The position numbers and the translations under genes were made by a program. Positions 1 to 9,816 of a stretch of 64,000 nucleotides of DNA are shown here, piece after piece. The stretch is taken from positions 117,367 through 181,366 of the forward strand of contig NZ_LODW01000042.1 of NCBI RefSeq assembly GCF_002914525.1, read 5' to 3'. Positions within the stretch are counted from its first letter, which is position 1. Every line of letters starts with the position of its first letter. The notes beneath the pieces are model-generated. The model worked only from the letters and a program-made list of their open reading frames with translations, ran no database searches and was not told where the DNA came from. This stretch comes from Rhizobium hidalgonense (GTDB lineage: Bacteria; Pseudomonadota; Alphaproteobacteria; Rhizobiales; Rhizobiaceae).

Positions 1-1209
1 CTTAACAATGGCCCTCGATGAAAGCGTTGCCAGGAGAAGCGCGCCGTGGCCCGAGAACATCGCGACCGGCACATGGAAGATGTGGAAGTTCCACACATTG
101 GCGGTGATCTCGCCCGCCGCCGCCAAATAGAGGATCGTGGCCGCTGCCAGCCAGACATACGGAATGGCCGAAAGTCTGCGTCGCTCCGGATCATCGGCAG
201 GTCTGGGTGGTATCCATAAGCCGACCGCCAGCAGCATCAAGAATGGGTAGCCGTAGAACCACCAGACCGACGTGTTCCACGCCGATTTGATGTAGAACCT
301 GTTCTTCACGTATGCCCAGAAGCCGCCATCCCAAATATAGCCGCCGCTGCCGGCGATATGAAACGGCGGATAATTGCGGCCGAGATAAATGGCCCAGCTG
401 TAATAAGCGGCGACGATAGCCAAGCTCACAAGCCCCCATAGGAACACCCGGGTCGCCTGCTTCTGCTTCTTCTCCAGAACCCAGCAAACCATCAAATAGA
501 AGATGACGGCGCCGGCGACGAGGCCTGGCGGCTTTGACAGTGCGCCGAGCGAGACGCTCGCCGTGGCGAGGGGCAAGAGCCAGCCGCTGCCGCCGGCCCA
601 GTATTTGACGAACAGCCAGACGCCGAGAGTCACGAGGGCCAGCATCGCGGGATCTGGAAGAAACGAGCTGTCGATCATGATCGCCGCCGGCATCAGCGCA
701 TAGGCAAGCGCCGCCGCATGGGCGTGCATCTCGCTCCAGCATTGTGCCGCCAGCCTATGCAGCGAAAACACGGTCACCAGCCCGAAGAAGGCCGCAACCA
801 CGCGGCCGAACCAGTCGTGCCAGCCGAAGAGTTGGTAGAGCAGGGCAGTGAGATAGCTGACGATCTGGAACTCGCGGCCTTGATAGCTTGGCCCTGGCCC
901 GGTCCAACTGACCTCCGGAAAGAAGATGTTCCAGCTGCGCTGATGGAAATTGTCGGCCATCATCGCGGTGCTTATCTCGCGCCAGCTGAAGCCATCGACC
1001 AGCGGCAAGGTGATCTTGTGGAACCTGAAGACGATCGCAATGATCAGGATCCCCAGTAGGATCGCCGTGTCGAGGTTCAGATAGTTGCGACGAGCCATGT
1101 TCCGGCCGATGGTCTGTTGCGGATATCGCTGATCTTCGGCCTGGTTCAAATCCGGACCGTCTGGCGCGATACGCAGCGGCGTGGAAGGCTGGCGGGGCAG
1201 CTTTGTCAT
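1..1209 (-). CDS. Glycosyltransferase family 39 (PMT/ArnT-like) membrane protein, 3' end outside window
   Basis: The frame is open from an ATG at 1209 down to the window edge (403 codons), so the C terminus is missing. A hydrophobic segment at about residues 47-63 is followed by a loop with an acidic DGFSWRE motif (72-78), the position where PMT/ArnT-like enzymes carry catalytic acidic residues; many further hydrophobic segments follow. These polytopic inner-membrane enzymes move sugar from a polyprenyl-phosphate donor to lipid or protein on the periplasmic side. Assignment rests on topology and the loop motif; acceptor unknown. GC-rich frames on both strands overlap this gene, but only this one gives coherent membrane-protein sequence. 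Confidence 0.8.
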   Translation of the reverse strand, partial: MTKLPRQPSTPLRIAPDGPDLNQAEDQRYPQQTIGRNMARRNYLNLDTAILLGILIIAIVFRFHKITLPLVDGFSWREISTAMMADNFHQRSWNIFFPEVSWTGPGPSYQGREFQIVSYLTALLYQLFGWHDWFGRVVAAFFGLVTVFSLHRLAAQCWSEMHAHAAALAYALMPAAIMIDSSFLPDPAMLALVTLGVWLFVKYWAGGSGWLLPLATASVSLGALSKPPGLVAGAVIFYLMVCWVLEKKQKQATRVFLWGLVSLAIVAAYYSWAIYLGRNYPPFHIAGSGGYIWDGGFWAYVKNRFYIKSAWNTSVWWFYGYPFLMLLAVGLWIPPRPADDPERRRLSAIPYVWLAAATILYLAAAGEITANVWNFHIFHVPVAMFSGHGALLLATLSSRAIVK

Positions 1210-1388
1210 GCCGGCAGTTCATCAGCAAAGTCTGAAAAAGCAATTCACCCAGATTGATTAGTGACTCCATCCCTCGTGCAAACGGACGGCTGGCCTGTTC
1301 ACCGGTGCGGCAAAAGGATCAATAAGAATCATTGCCCCCATCACGCCTTTGCGCTTGAAATGCCGTGATACATTGGACATAGAGCTAA

Positions 1389-2645
<1,257 letters not shown>

Positions 2646-2670
2646 GCTGTTTGCCGTCATATCGATCCAA

Positions 2671-2700
2671 GGCCTGCCGGTGACGGCGGGCCTTTTCTTT
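2671..2700 (+). terminator. Rho-independent terminator of aatA
   Basis: A GC-rich stem (ggcctgccg / cggcgggcc around a short gtga loop, one bulge) is followed by a T-rich run. It starts 26 nt after the aatA stop codon. Confidence 0.8.
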
Positions 2701-2802
2701 GCCCGGCGTTGACGATGTGGCTGCATCCTCCGGCATTGCGACTATAGCTCACATCCCGATTCAAGGCGTTGCCGCATTGAATCTGCTTCGCCTCGCAAGT
2801 CG

Positions 2803-3834
2803 TTGAATTCCGATTCAAATCGTGACAGGGGAGTGCTGGTGGGGCGGGTGATCGGCGGTTGCGGGCGGACGCCAAACCAACTAGATATCCGGCATCAAGT
2901 TCAATTTGCCGCTTCGGGGGGCCGGATTTTGCAGCAGAGTGCCGTCATCGTCTGTTCGGATGTCAACATGCTGCCGGCCGCCTGCTGCACCCTGCTGTCC
3001 GTCAAGCGCAATTTGGCGAAGGCCGGTGTAGAATACCTCCTTCTAGGCATCGACCTCAAGCCGAACGAGGTCGCCGAGATCGACAATTTTGGGCGGCTTC
3101 ACGGGATGGCGATCAGGGTACTGCCCTATAGGACGCCGGATGCCGGCCTCCAGGCGCGGGGCCGCTGGTCGGCCGCCACGCTGGCGCGGCTCTACATGGA
3201 CCGGGATATACCCGACCATATCGAGCGCCTGCTTTACCTTGACGCCGACGTACTGGCGGTTGCATCAGTCGATGAACTCTTCACCCTTGATTTTCAAGGC
3301 AGGGCGCTTGCCGCCGTCGATGACTATGTCATGGCCTTTCCCGGGAAATCAGGCGCCCGGCAGCGCAAGATCGGCGTAGGCGAGGGCGGCCGCTACTTCA
3401 ATGCCGGCGTGCTGCTGTTCGACTGGTCGGCCTGTCGGGCGAAGGGGCTTTTCGCCAGGACCCGCGACATCTTCGAGGAGCGGTCGCATCTGTTCGAGAA
3501 CAACGACCAGGATGCGCTGAACGTCACTTTCGACGGCGACTGGCTGGTGCTCGATCCGCGCTGGAACACGCAGACGGGGCTGCTGCCTTTCGTCGCCCAG
3601 CCGGCAATCTTCCATTTCACCGGCCGGAAAAAACCGTGGCAGGCGACCGTTCCTTGGGTGCACCGGCGGATGGCCAAGCACTATGCCGAGGATCTTCACA
3701 ATACGCCCTGGGCTTCCTTCTGCAGGCAGCCGTCGATGACGGGCCGGGTGGCGGGCTTCCTCGCGCATTTGGGAAAGCAGATCGGCGGGCTGGCGCGGCT
3801 GGCACGGATGCGCGCCTATTTCAGCAACAACTAG
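2803..3834 (+). CDS. Glycosyltransferase family 8 protein
   Basis: GT8 enzymes are retaining GT-A fold transferases using UDP-sugars and a metal. The metal-binding DxD motif is D147-A-D149 inside LLYLDADVL, and the C-terminal HxxGxxKPW signature is at H271 (HFTGRKKPW). The start is uncertain: the longest frame begins with TTG at 2803, but the GT8 fold begins only at AVIVCSDVN, and a TTG at 2929 after a G-rich stretch would give a more typical N terminus. First of three glycosyltransferase-like genes in a row; probably surface polysaccharide or LPS decoration. Acceptor unknown. Confidence 0.82.
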   Translation: MNSDSNRDRGVLVGRVIGGCGRTPNQLDIRHQVQFAASGGRILQQSAVIVCSDVNMLPAACCTLLSVKRNLAKAGVEYLLLGIDLKPNEVAEIDNFGRLHGMAIRVLPYRTPDAGLQARGRWSAATLARLYMDRDIPDHIERLLYLDADVLAVASVDELFTLDFQGRALAAVDDYVMAFPGKSGARQRKIGVGEGGRYFNAGVLLFDWSACRAKGLFARTRDIFEERSHLFENNDQDALNVTFDGDWLVLDPRWNTQTGLLPFVAQPAIFHFTGRKKPWQATVPWVHRRMAKHYAEDLHNTPWASFCRQPSMTGRVAGFLAHLGKQIGGLARLARMRAYFSNN

Positions 3835-3881
3835 TCGCGCGGTCAGAGCGCATCGTCCTTGGAAAGTGCATGTGAGGCGAT

Positions 3882-4739
3882 ATGGAAGCAATCCCCAGCG
3901 ATAACAAGGCTATGACCGGATTTAATTCCCTGACGCCGGACGCGTGGAGGGCACTGCTATCGCGCTATTCCCATATCGTGCTCGTAGCAAACAGCGAGGC
4001 GGTCGATCTTGAGCGGCTGCGAAGCGAATTGCCGGAGACGACACTCTACGTCTTCTTCAACAAGGTCTACAAGGTGCTCGACGAGCCATTTATCGGCCAT
4101 TCGATGCTGGTTGCCCGCAGCGACGTGATGGGCGCCCATATCGTCCACCGGCGCGAGGTGGCGGATGTCCTGCGCTTCTTTGGCGGCGATGATTTCCTCG
4201 GCGTCGTCAACATTCGGGTATCCGCGGAGGAAAATCTCAGCGAAAGCGGCCGCTTCGAAGGCGCTCAGGTCCGTCACCTTGATCTAGCGCAAATGCTCGT
4301 CGGCCTCTATCCGATCGGTAAGATCGCGACGAGTGGCTTTGCGGTAGCGCTGTGGCTCGCCGATCTGCAACTGCCGGCCAAGATACTGCTTTCCGGCTTC
4401 TCCGCAAAACGGAGCGAGAAGTGGAAGGTCTTCGACGTTCACGACTGGACGTTCGAGCAGATCTTCCTGCGTCTCTTTGCGCGCATGGGTTCGATCTCGA
4501 TGATGGGCGGCGTCGATGCCAGCCCCTATTCGGCGCTCGCCAAACGGTTTCCTGAGGTGCCGCCGATCGAGATCGCGATGACCGCGGCGGAGGTCTTGTC
4601 GGAGAGGCTCGACAATACGAACACGCAGATCGACAGACTGATGTCAGTTACCAAATTCATCCGGTCCATCGACAATTTCTTTCGACGGTTCAAACCAAAA
4701 ACCCGCAAGGAGCGTTTTCTCGAAAAATCGAAGGAATGA
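3882..4739 (+). CDS. Conserved hypothetical protein, possibly a sialyltransferase-like (GT29/GT42-type) transferase
   Basis: A 285-residue soluble protein between two glycosyltransferase genes. It opens with a Rossmann-like strand (HIVLVANSEAVDLERL, 31-46), has TSGFAVALWL (150-159), a strand ending in SGF (171-173), and an HDWTFE segment (187-192). The order 'SG/TG segment, strand-GF, His followed by an acidic residue' resembles bacterial GT29/GT42 sialyltransferase-fold proteins found in polysaccharide clusters. That similarity is from memory and weak, so the specific activity is inference. The C terminus (about 255-285) is basic and Lys/Arg-rich, possibly membrane-associating. The ATG follows a GAGGCG-type ribosome site. 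Confidence 0.6.
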   Translation: MEAIPSDNKAMTGFNSLTPDAWRALLSRYSHIVLVANSEAVDLERLRSELPETTLYVFFNKVYKVLDEPFIGHSMLVARSDVMGAHIVHRREVADVLRFFGGDDFLGVVNIRVSAEENLSESGRFEGAQVRHLDLAQMLVGLYPIGKIATSGFAVALWLADLQLPAKILLSGFSAKRSEKWKVFDVHDWTFEQIFLRLFARMGSISMMGGVDASPYSALAKRFPEVPPIEIAMTAAEVLSERLDNTNTQIDRLMSVTKFIRSIDNFFRRFKPKTRKERFLEKSKE

Positions 4740-4833
4740 CTGTCGTAATCCGTTGCTTACAGGTGTGGTGGCCAAGAAAGGCGTTTCCGATACCAATCAA
4801 TTCATCTCTCTGTACTGGCCTTGGAGGTGGACA

Positions 4834-5523
4834 ATGCAACAACACAACGTCCGAATTTTCGTCGGCTTCGACCCTAAGGAAGTGGTTGCCTACCACGTTC
4901 TCGTGCAGAGCATCATCGAGAAGTCGTCAATCCCGGTCGAGTTCTCGCCCATTGCACTTTCCAATCTTGGCGGGATTTTCACCCGCGAACGCAATGCGCT
5001 GCAATCGACGGAATTTTCCTTCTCGCGCTTCCTAGCGCCCTATCTCAGCGATTACCGAGGCTGGAGCCTCTTCATGGATTGCGACATGCTGATGCGTGCC
5101 GATATCGCCGAGCTTTGGGCATTGCGAGACGACCGTTACGCCATCATGTGCGTCAAACACGATTACCAGCCGAAGATCGACACCAAGTTCCTCGGCCAGA
5201 CGCAGACCAAGTACGAAAAGAAGAACTGGTCGAGCTTCATCCTCTTCAATAATGACGAATGCCGCGCGCTGACGCCCGACTACGTCAATACGGCGACGGG
5301 GCTGCAACTGCATCAGTTCAAGTGGCTGGAGAACGAAGACCTCATCGGCGAATTGCCGGTGACCTGGAATTACCTCGTCAATGAATACGACTACCGCGAA
5401 GACGCCAAGAACATCCATTTCACCGATGGCGGACCGTATTTCGAGGAATACAAGAACGACGATTACGCCGAGGAATGGTTCGCAGCCCGCGAACGCCTGC
5501 TTTTCGTCCAACCGCGCGCCTAA
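4834..5523 (+). CDS. GT8-like nucleotide-sugar glycosyltransferase
   Basis: A 229-residue protein starting at the ATG at 4834, chosen because a strong GGAGGT lies 5 nt upstream; an in-frame ATG at 4753 has no such site. N-terminal VRIFVGFDPKEVVAYHVL is the first GT-A strand and nucleotide-binding turn; D82-C-D84 in FMDCDMLM is the metal-binding DxD. A late HFTDGGPYF resembles the metal-coordinating His of GT8-like enzymes. Third of a run of glycosyltransferase-like genes and probably co-functional with them in glycan assembly. Substrate unknown. Confidence 0.82.
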   Translation: MQQHNVRIFVGFDPKEVVAYHVLVQSIIEKSSIPVEFSPIALSNLGGIFTRERNALQSTEFSFSRFLAPYLSDYRGWSLFMDCDMLMRADIAELWALRDDRYAIMCVKHDYQPKIDTKFLGQTQTKYEKKNWSSFILFNNDECRALTPDYVNTATGLQLHQFKWLENEDLIGELPVTWNYLVNEYDYREDAKNIHFTDGGPYFEEYKNDDYAEEWFAARERLLFVQPRA

Positions 5524-5563
5524 CCAGCCTGTTCTTTGCCATTCTCTGCGGGGACGGGGGCGG

Positions 5564-6661
5564 TCAAAGCCCGAGCGCCGTCAGCATAACGAAGGTGGCG
5601 AAGAGGATGAAATGCGTCATGCCTTCGATGGCGTTGGTCTCGCCGTCGTTGAGGTTGATCGCGGCCGCAATCAAGGTGATTGTTACCATCACCGTCTGCA
5701 CCGGGGTCATCGCCATGACGAAGGGCTGGCCGGTGAAGAGGGCGATCGCCTCCATGACCGGGACCGTCAGGATTACCGTCGACAGCGAGGCGCCCATGGC
5801 GATGTTGACCGTCGCCTGCATGCGATTCCTCAGTGCCGCCCTCAAGGCGGTCAATATCTCGGGGGCGGCTGAAATCGCTGCGACGACGACGGCGGTGACC
5901 GCGATCGGCGCACCGCTGTCAAGCAGACCCTCGGTCATGAAGGCGGCCATAAACTCGGCCAGCAGGCCGATGATGACGACGCCGACGAGAATGGTGGCGA
6001 TCGACAGCGCGGCCGGCTCGTCTGAGCCATGCTTGTCCGGACTTTCTTTCTTCCGTTCGGAGCGCGGGTAGCTGTAGCTGAAGAAATAGCTGTGCTTGCC
6101 GACCTGCATGCGCAAGAAAAGGCCATAGAGCGCAATCATCGCGACGATGGTGAAGGCGGAATAATAGTGCCATTTATCATGAGGCACGAATTCCGGCACG
6201 ATCATCGAGATACCCATGGCGGTGAGGATCATCACGCCGTAGGTCTTGCCCGAATTGTCGTTATAGGGCTGTTCTCCATGCTTGAGGCCGCCGAGCAGTG
6301 CGGCGAGACCCAGAATGCCGTTGATATCGAGCATCAACGCCGAATAGATCGTGTCGCGCACCAATGTCGGCGAACTTTCTCCGCTCATCATGATGGCTAG
6401 GATGATGACCTCGACGGCGACGGCCGACAGCGTCAGGATCATCGTGCCATAGGGGTCGCCGACCTTGAGGGCGAGCAGTTCGGCGTGATGAGCAACGCGG
6501 ATCGAGGCGAGAACGATGGTGCCGACCAGGGCGGCGGCGGCGATCAGCGCGATGCCGCGCCCCATCCCGATCACCGCATGTTCCAAGAAATAGGCGGTCG
6601 CTGCAACGGCAAGTGCAGCGACCAGAAATTTCTCTTCTCTTAAGCGTGAGGCAATCGCCAA
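5564..6661 (-). CDS. Calcium/cation:proton antiporter (CaCA family, ChaA-like)
   Basis: A 365-residue polytopic inner-membrane protein with about ten hydrophobic segments. It shows the two-halved arrangement of cation/proton exchangers: the first repeat carries LSAVAVEVIILAIMM (with the conserved acidic Glu), and the second carries AVVVAAISAAPEILTAL, matching the alpha-repeat with its conserved Glu. A hydrophilic charged loop near the middle (ERKKESPDKHGSDEP) separates the halves. Such proteins extrude Ca2+ or Na+/K+ in exchange for H+. The ATG follows an AGGAGCT ribosome site. Convergent with the upstream glycosyltransferase gene. Confidence 0.88.
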   Translation of the reverse strand: MAIASRLREEKFLVAALAVAATAYFLEHAVIGMGRGIALIAAAALVGTIVLASIRVAHHAELLALKVGDPYGTMILTLSAVAVEVIILAIMMSGESSPTLVRDTIYSALMLDINGILGLAALLGGLKHGEQPYNDNSGKTYGVMILTAMGISMIVPEFVPHDKWHYYSAFTIVAMIALYGLFLRMQVGKHSYFFSYSYPRSERKKESPDKHGSDEPAALSIATILVGVVIIGLLAEFMAAFMTEGLLDSGAPIAVTAVVVAAISAAPEILTALRAALRNRMQATVNIAMGASLSTVILTVPVMEAIALFTGQPFVMAMTPVQTVMVTITLIAAAINLNDGETNAIEGMTHFILFATFVMLTALGL

Positions 6662-6893
6662 GTTTCAGCTCCTGTCCCGATTCATGCGTTTTATCTAAGC
6701 CGCTGATTTCGCATATCAAGGAAGCCGTGATCCGGTGCCATTTGCAGTCTTCGGCGTTTAATGGAATACTGAACACAATCGGGGCCGGAAAGCAGATCGC
6801 GGCGCCCTCGAATTCTCGTCACGCGGCCGCGATGATCCGGACCCTGTCCGGAAGCGTGCGAATGCGCAACAAGAAGGATGAGGAGACGGATGC

Positions 6894-7175
6894 ATGATCA
6901 AGGTGGTCTATGAAGTCGTGCCGCATGACGGCGGCTGGGCCTACAGGCTGGGAGGCGTCTACTCCGAAGCATTCCCGACCCATGCCGAGGCGCTCGAAGC
7001 TGCGCGCATCGTCGCGGCCGAACAGCAGGTCGGCGGCGATTCCGCCGAGATCAGCTGGCAGGACGAAAACGGCAAGTGGCATGAGGAATATGCCGAGGGC
7101 GGCGATCGGCCGGAAACCGAGGTGGTGGACGGCCAGTGGAAGGGCCGCGCGGCCGAGGCCACGCAAGGCATTTGA
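6894..7175 (+). CDS. DUF2188 domain protein
   Basis: A 93-residue soluble protein. The N-terminal VYEVVPHDGGWAYRLGGVYSEAFPTHAEALEAARIVAAEQ has the DUF2188 layout: a short beta-hairpin binding surface, then an amphipathic helix rich in Ala/Glu. The tail is acidic. The ATG is preceded by GAGGAGACGG. Molecular function of the family is unknown. Convergent with grpB-like gene, with only 2 nt between the stops. Confidence 0.75.
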   Translation: MIKVVYEVVPHDGGWAYRLGGVYSEAFPTHAEALEAARIVAAEQQVGGDSAEISWQDENGKWHEEYAEGGDRPETEVVDGQWKGRAAEATQGI

Positions 7176-7177
7176 TG

Positions 7178-7693
7178 TTAGCGATCGTCCGCCAATTCCC
7201 GCGCGACGATCGCGTCGACGAATTCGCGCTTATGCGCGGTATAGCCGTCGCCGTCCATCCTGAATTCGCCCGCTAGTCTGCGTTTCAGTGCGGCATATTC
7301 GGCCGCAGCCTCGGGATGCCCGATGAGATGATCCCGGAAAGCCAGCCTGTTTCGATGCGTGCCATTGCCCGCAGGACAAAGGTAGACCCGCTCCCGCGGC
7401 ACCAAACCTCTCGATAAAAACGCCCAGACCTCGTCGTCGTAACGATTGCCGCGCGGTTCGTAACCTTCTGCCAGAAGCACATCGGTGGCAGCCTCGATAT
7501 GCCCGAGGCCGGGAAGAACGATGTCGATATCGATCAGCGGCTTGGCGGTCATCCCTGATATGGAGGTGCTGCCGATGTGATCGATGGAGAGCGCCTGCGG
7601 CAGCAAGAGGAGTAGCTTGTCGCGGATGCGCCGGAACGCGTGCGGCCATTGCGGATCGTAGGGCACGAGTTCAACCGGATCGTGGCTCATCAT
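7178..7693 (-). CDS. GrpB family (nucleotidyltransferase-fold) protein
   Basis: About 171 residues from the ATG at 7693. The conserved GrpB core is present: VELVPYDPQWPHAF near the start, IDHIGSTSISGM, KPLIDIDIVL (the GS...D.D pattern of the nucleotidyltransferase superfamily), and HRNRLAFRDHLIGHP. An in-frame ATG at 7765 would add a low-complexity basic N-terminus that the family lacks, so the internal start is preferred. Function of GrpB proteins is poorly known; relatives occur fused to dephospho-CoA kinase or as standalone transferases. Confidence 0.82.
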   Translation of the reverse strand: MMSHDPVELVPYDPQWPHAFRRIRDKLLLLLPQALSIDHIGSTSISGMTAKPLIDIDIVLPGLGHIEAATDVLLAEGYEPRGNRYDDEVWAFLSRGLVPRERVYLCPAGNGTHRNRLAFRDHLIGHPEAAAEYAALKRRLAGEFRMDGDGYTAHKREFVDAIVARELADDR

Positions 7694-7799
7694 TTTCTTC
7701 CGCTGCAGCGCCGCGCATCCGACAGGACAGGTTTCGGATGCTCTCTTGCGCTGAAATTTGCGCATGATTCGCTTCGAAAATCGATTGCGGATTTCGAAG

Positions 7800-8699
7800 T
7801 TAAGCGCTGGTCGAATATCGGTGATAGTCCTGAAGCCCCTTGACCAGTGCGTCGAAGGCGGCGCGGCAGCGCGGCGAGGTCTTCAGGCTCTCATGCATCG
7901 CCACCCACGTGCCGAGCGGGATCCTGAACGCGTCGGGCAGAAGATGAACCAGGTCGGGATCCTGCCGCGCCAGCCCTGTCTGGCAGATGCCGATGCCGAT
8001 GCCGGCGCGGATCGCCGAAAGCTGGGCAAGATTGCTATCGGTTCTATAGGAGAAGTTGATGCCCGGCACTTCATAGCGTTTCGTTACCATGCGGACATAG
8101 GCCGTCTGCCGGTCGAAGCCGATGAGCCGGTGGTTTGCGATCTCAGCCAGGGTTTGCGGAATGCCATGTTGTTCGAGATAGCGGCGGTGAGCGTGGAAAC
8201 CGAGCGGGATATCGCCGATGCGGCGCACGACGAGCGCACCTTGCTTCGGCTCGGCCATGCGCACGGCGATATCGGCCTCGCGGTTCACCAGATCCTCAAT
8301 CGCATCGGAAGCCGAGAGCTCGATCTGGAGTTCGGGATAGGTCTCCTGCAACGGTCCGAGAATTCCGGGCAGCACTTCGACGGCGATGACCTCGCTGGCG
8401 CTGACCCTGACGGTTCCGGCGACGCGCTGGCGCTCACCGGATGCGGTGCGCAAAAGAGCGGCGGTCGTTGCCGCCAGCGTCTCGGCATAGGGCTTCAGCG
8501 CCAATGCGGCGTCGGTCGGCAGCAACCCGTTCGGGGATCGGGTGAAGAGTTCGGCGCCGATTGCCATTTCCAGTGCGTCGACATGTCGGCCTATCGTCGG
8601 CTGCGTCAACCCCAACTCGCGGGCGGCGGCCGAAAGCGACCCTTGCTGGAGCACGGTCAGGAAACTGCGGTAGAAATCCCAGTTCGGTTCAATGTTCAT
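7800..8699 (-). CDS. LysR family transcriptional regulator
   Basis: A 299-residue DNA-binding regulator. The N-terminal winged helix-turn-helix is clear (SLSAAARELGLTQPTIGRHV, residues 22-41). A RVSASEVIAVEVLPGIL segment starts the periplasmic-binding-protein-like effector domain. It diverges from the epimerase-family gene at 8794 with 94 bp between the start codons, the usual arrangement for a LysR protein regulating its neighbour; that regulation is inferred. Effector not recognisable. Confidence 0.9.
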   Translation of the reverse strand: MNIEPNWDFYRSFLTVLQQGSLSAAARELGLTQPTIGRHVDALEMAIGAELFTRSPNGLLPTDAALALKPYAETLAATTAALLRTASGERQRVAGTVRVSASEVIAVEVLPGILGPLQETYPELQIELSASDAIEDLVNREADIAVRMAEPKQGALVVRRIGDIPLGFHAHRRYLEQHGIPQTLAEIANHRLIGFDRQTAYVRMVTKRYEVPGINFSYRTDSNLAQLSAIRAGIGIGICQTGLARQDPDLVHLLPDAFRIPLGTWVAMHESLKTSPRCRAAFDALVKGLQDYHRYSTSA

Positions 8700-8793
8700 A
8701 TATTTTTGTATAGCTGATGCATTTATTTCGTCAATTTTGTTTATTCCGGGCCGGTGGCATAGTCCCTCCAGTCAAGCGAAGGAGATGATTGTC

Positions 8794-9816
8794 ATGAGCA
8801 GCGAAATGAAGACGACGGCGCTCGTTCTTGGCGCCACGGGCGGTATCGGCGGCGCAGTTGCCCGCAAGCTCTCGGCGCGTGGCTGGCGCATCCGGGCGCT
8901 CAACCGTGATGCGCTCAAGGCGTCGAGGTCCGAGCCGGCATTCGAATGGGTGCAGGGCGATGCGATGAATGCCGGTGACGTGTTGAGGGCGGCTGAAGGC
9001 GTCAACTTGATCGTCCACGCCGTCAATCCGCCCGGCTACCGCAATTGGGAAACGCTGGTGCTGCCGATGTTGGACAATAGCATCGCCGCTGCCAGAACCG
9101 TCGGCGCGCGCATCGTACTGCCTGGAAACGTCTACAATTTCGGCCCCGATGCCCTGCCGGCGCTGACGGAGGAAAGCCCGCAGCATCCGCTGACGAAGAA
9201 GGGGGCGGTCCGCGTCGAGATGGAGAAACGGCTGGAGGCGGGGTCGCAGGCCGGTGTTGGCGCGATCATCCTCAGGGCCGGAGATTTCTTCGGCCCGGGT
9301 GCAACGGCCAATAGCTGGTTCTCATCGGGGTTGGTGACGCCGGGCAAGCCGATCGGCACAATCAAGAATCCGGGGCGGCGCGGCATCGGCCATCAATGGA
9401 CCTATCTGCCCGATATGGCGGAAACCGTTGCCCAGCTTATCGACCGGGCTGAGCGGCTGCCATCCTTTGCCGTCTATCATATGGATGGTTTCTGGGATGC
9501 GGATGGCATGCAGATGGCGGAAGCAATCAAGCGCGTTGCCGGCGGTAAGGCGAAGATCGGGCGATTTCCCTGGTGGATCGTGCCGCTCGCCGCGCCTTTC
9601 GTTCCGATCATGCGGGAGCTCAAGGAAATGCGCTATCTCTGGAAGGTCCCGCTCAGAATGAGCAACGCCAAGCTTGTGAGCGAACTCGGCAAGGAACCGC
9701 AGACGCCGATCGACGAGGCGGTCAGGGCTTCGCTTGTGGCGCTCGGCTGCCTGCCCGAACAGCATCGCGACGCGGCGGTTGCCTTCATCGGTCATTCGCT
9801 GCAGAAGGCGCGTTAA
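8794..9816 (+). CDS. NAD(P)-dependent epimerase/dehydratase family protein
   Basis: 340 residues from the ATG at 8794, selected because AAGGAG lies 9 nt upstream; an earlier in-frame ATG would prepend an implausible segment that runs through the promoter region. The N-terminal LVLGATGGIGGAVARKL is the glycine-rich Rossmann motif of extended short-chain dehydrogenase/NmrA-like proteins. A typical active-site YxxxK is not obvious in the expected place; GNVYNFGPDALP is the nearest Tyr-containing segment, so it may be an atypical or regulatory member. Divergent from its probable LysR regulator. Substrate unknown. Confidence 0.82.
   Translation: MSSEMKTTALVLGATGGIGGAVARKLSARGWRIRALNRDALKASRSEPAFEWVQGDAMNAGDVLRAAEGVNLIVHAVNPPGYRNWETLVLPMLDNSIAAARTVGARIVLPGNVYNFGPDALPALTEESPQHPLTKKGAVRVEMEKRLEAGSQAGVGAIILRAGDFFGPGATANSWFSSGLVTPGKPIGTIKNPGRRGIGHQWTYLPDMAETVAQLIDRAERLPSFAVYHMDGFWDADGMQMAEAIKRVAGGKAKIGRFPWWIVPLAAPFVPIMRELKEMRYLWKVPLRMSNAKLVSELGKEPQTPIDEAVRASLVALGCLPEQHRDAAVAFIGHSLQKAR

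Noticed and set aside
191..1270. Two minus-strand ORFs (191-742 and 755-1270)
   Set aside because: Wrong frame over the partial glycosyltransferase 39 gene, whose own frame is continuous from 1209 to 1 with clear membrane segments.
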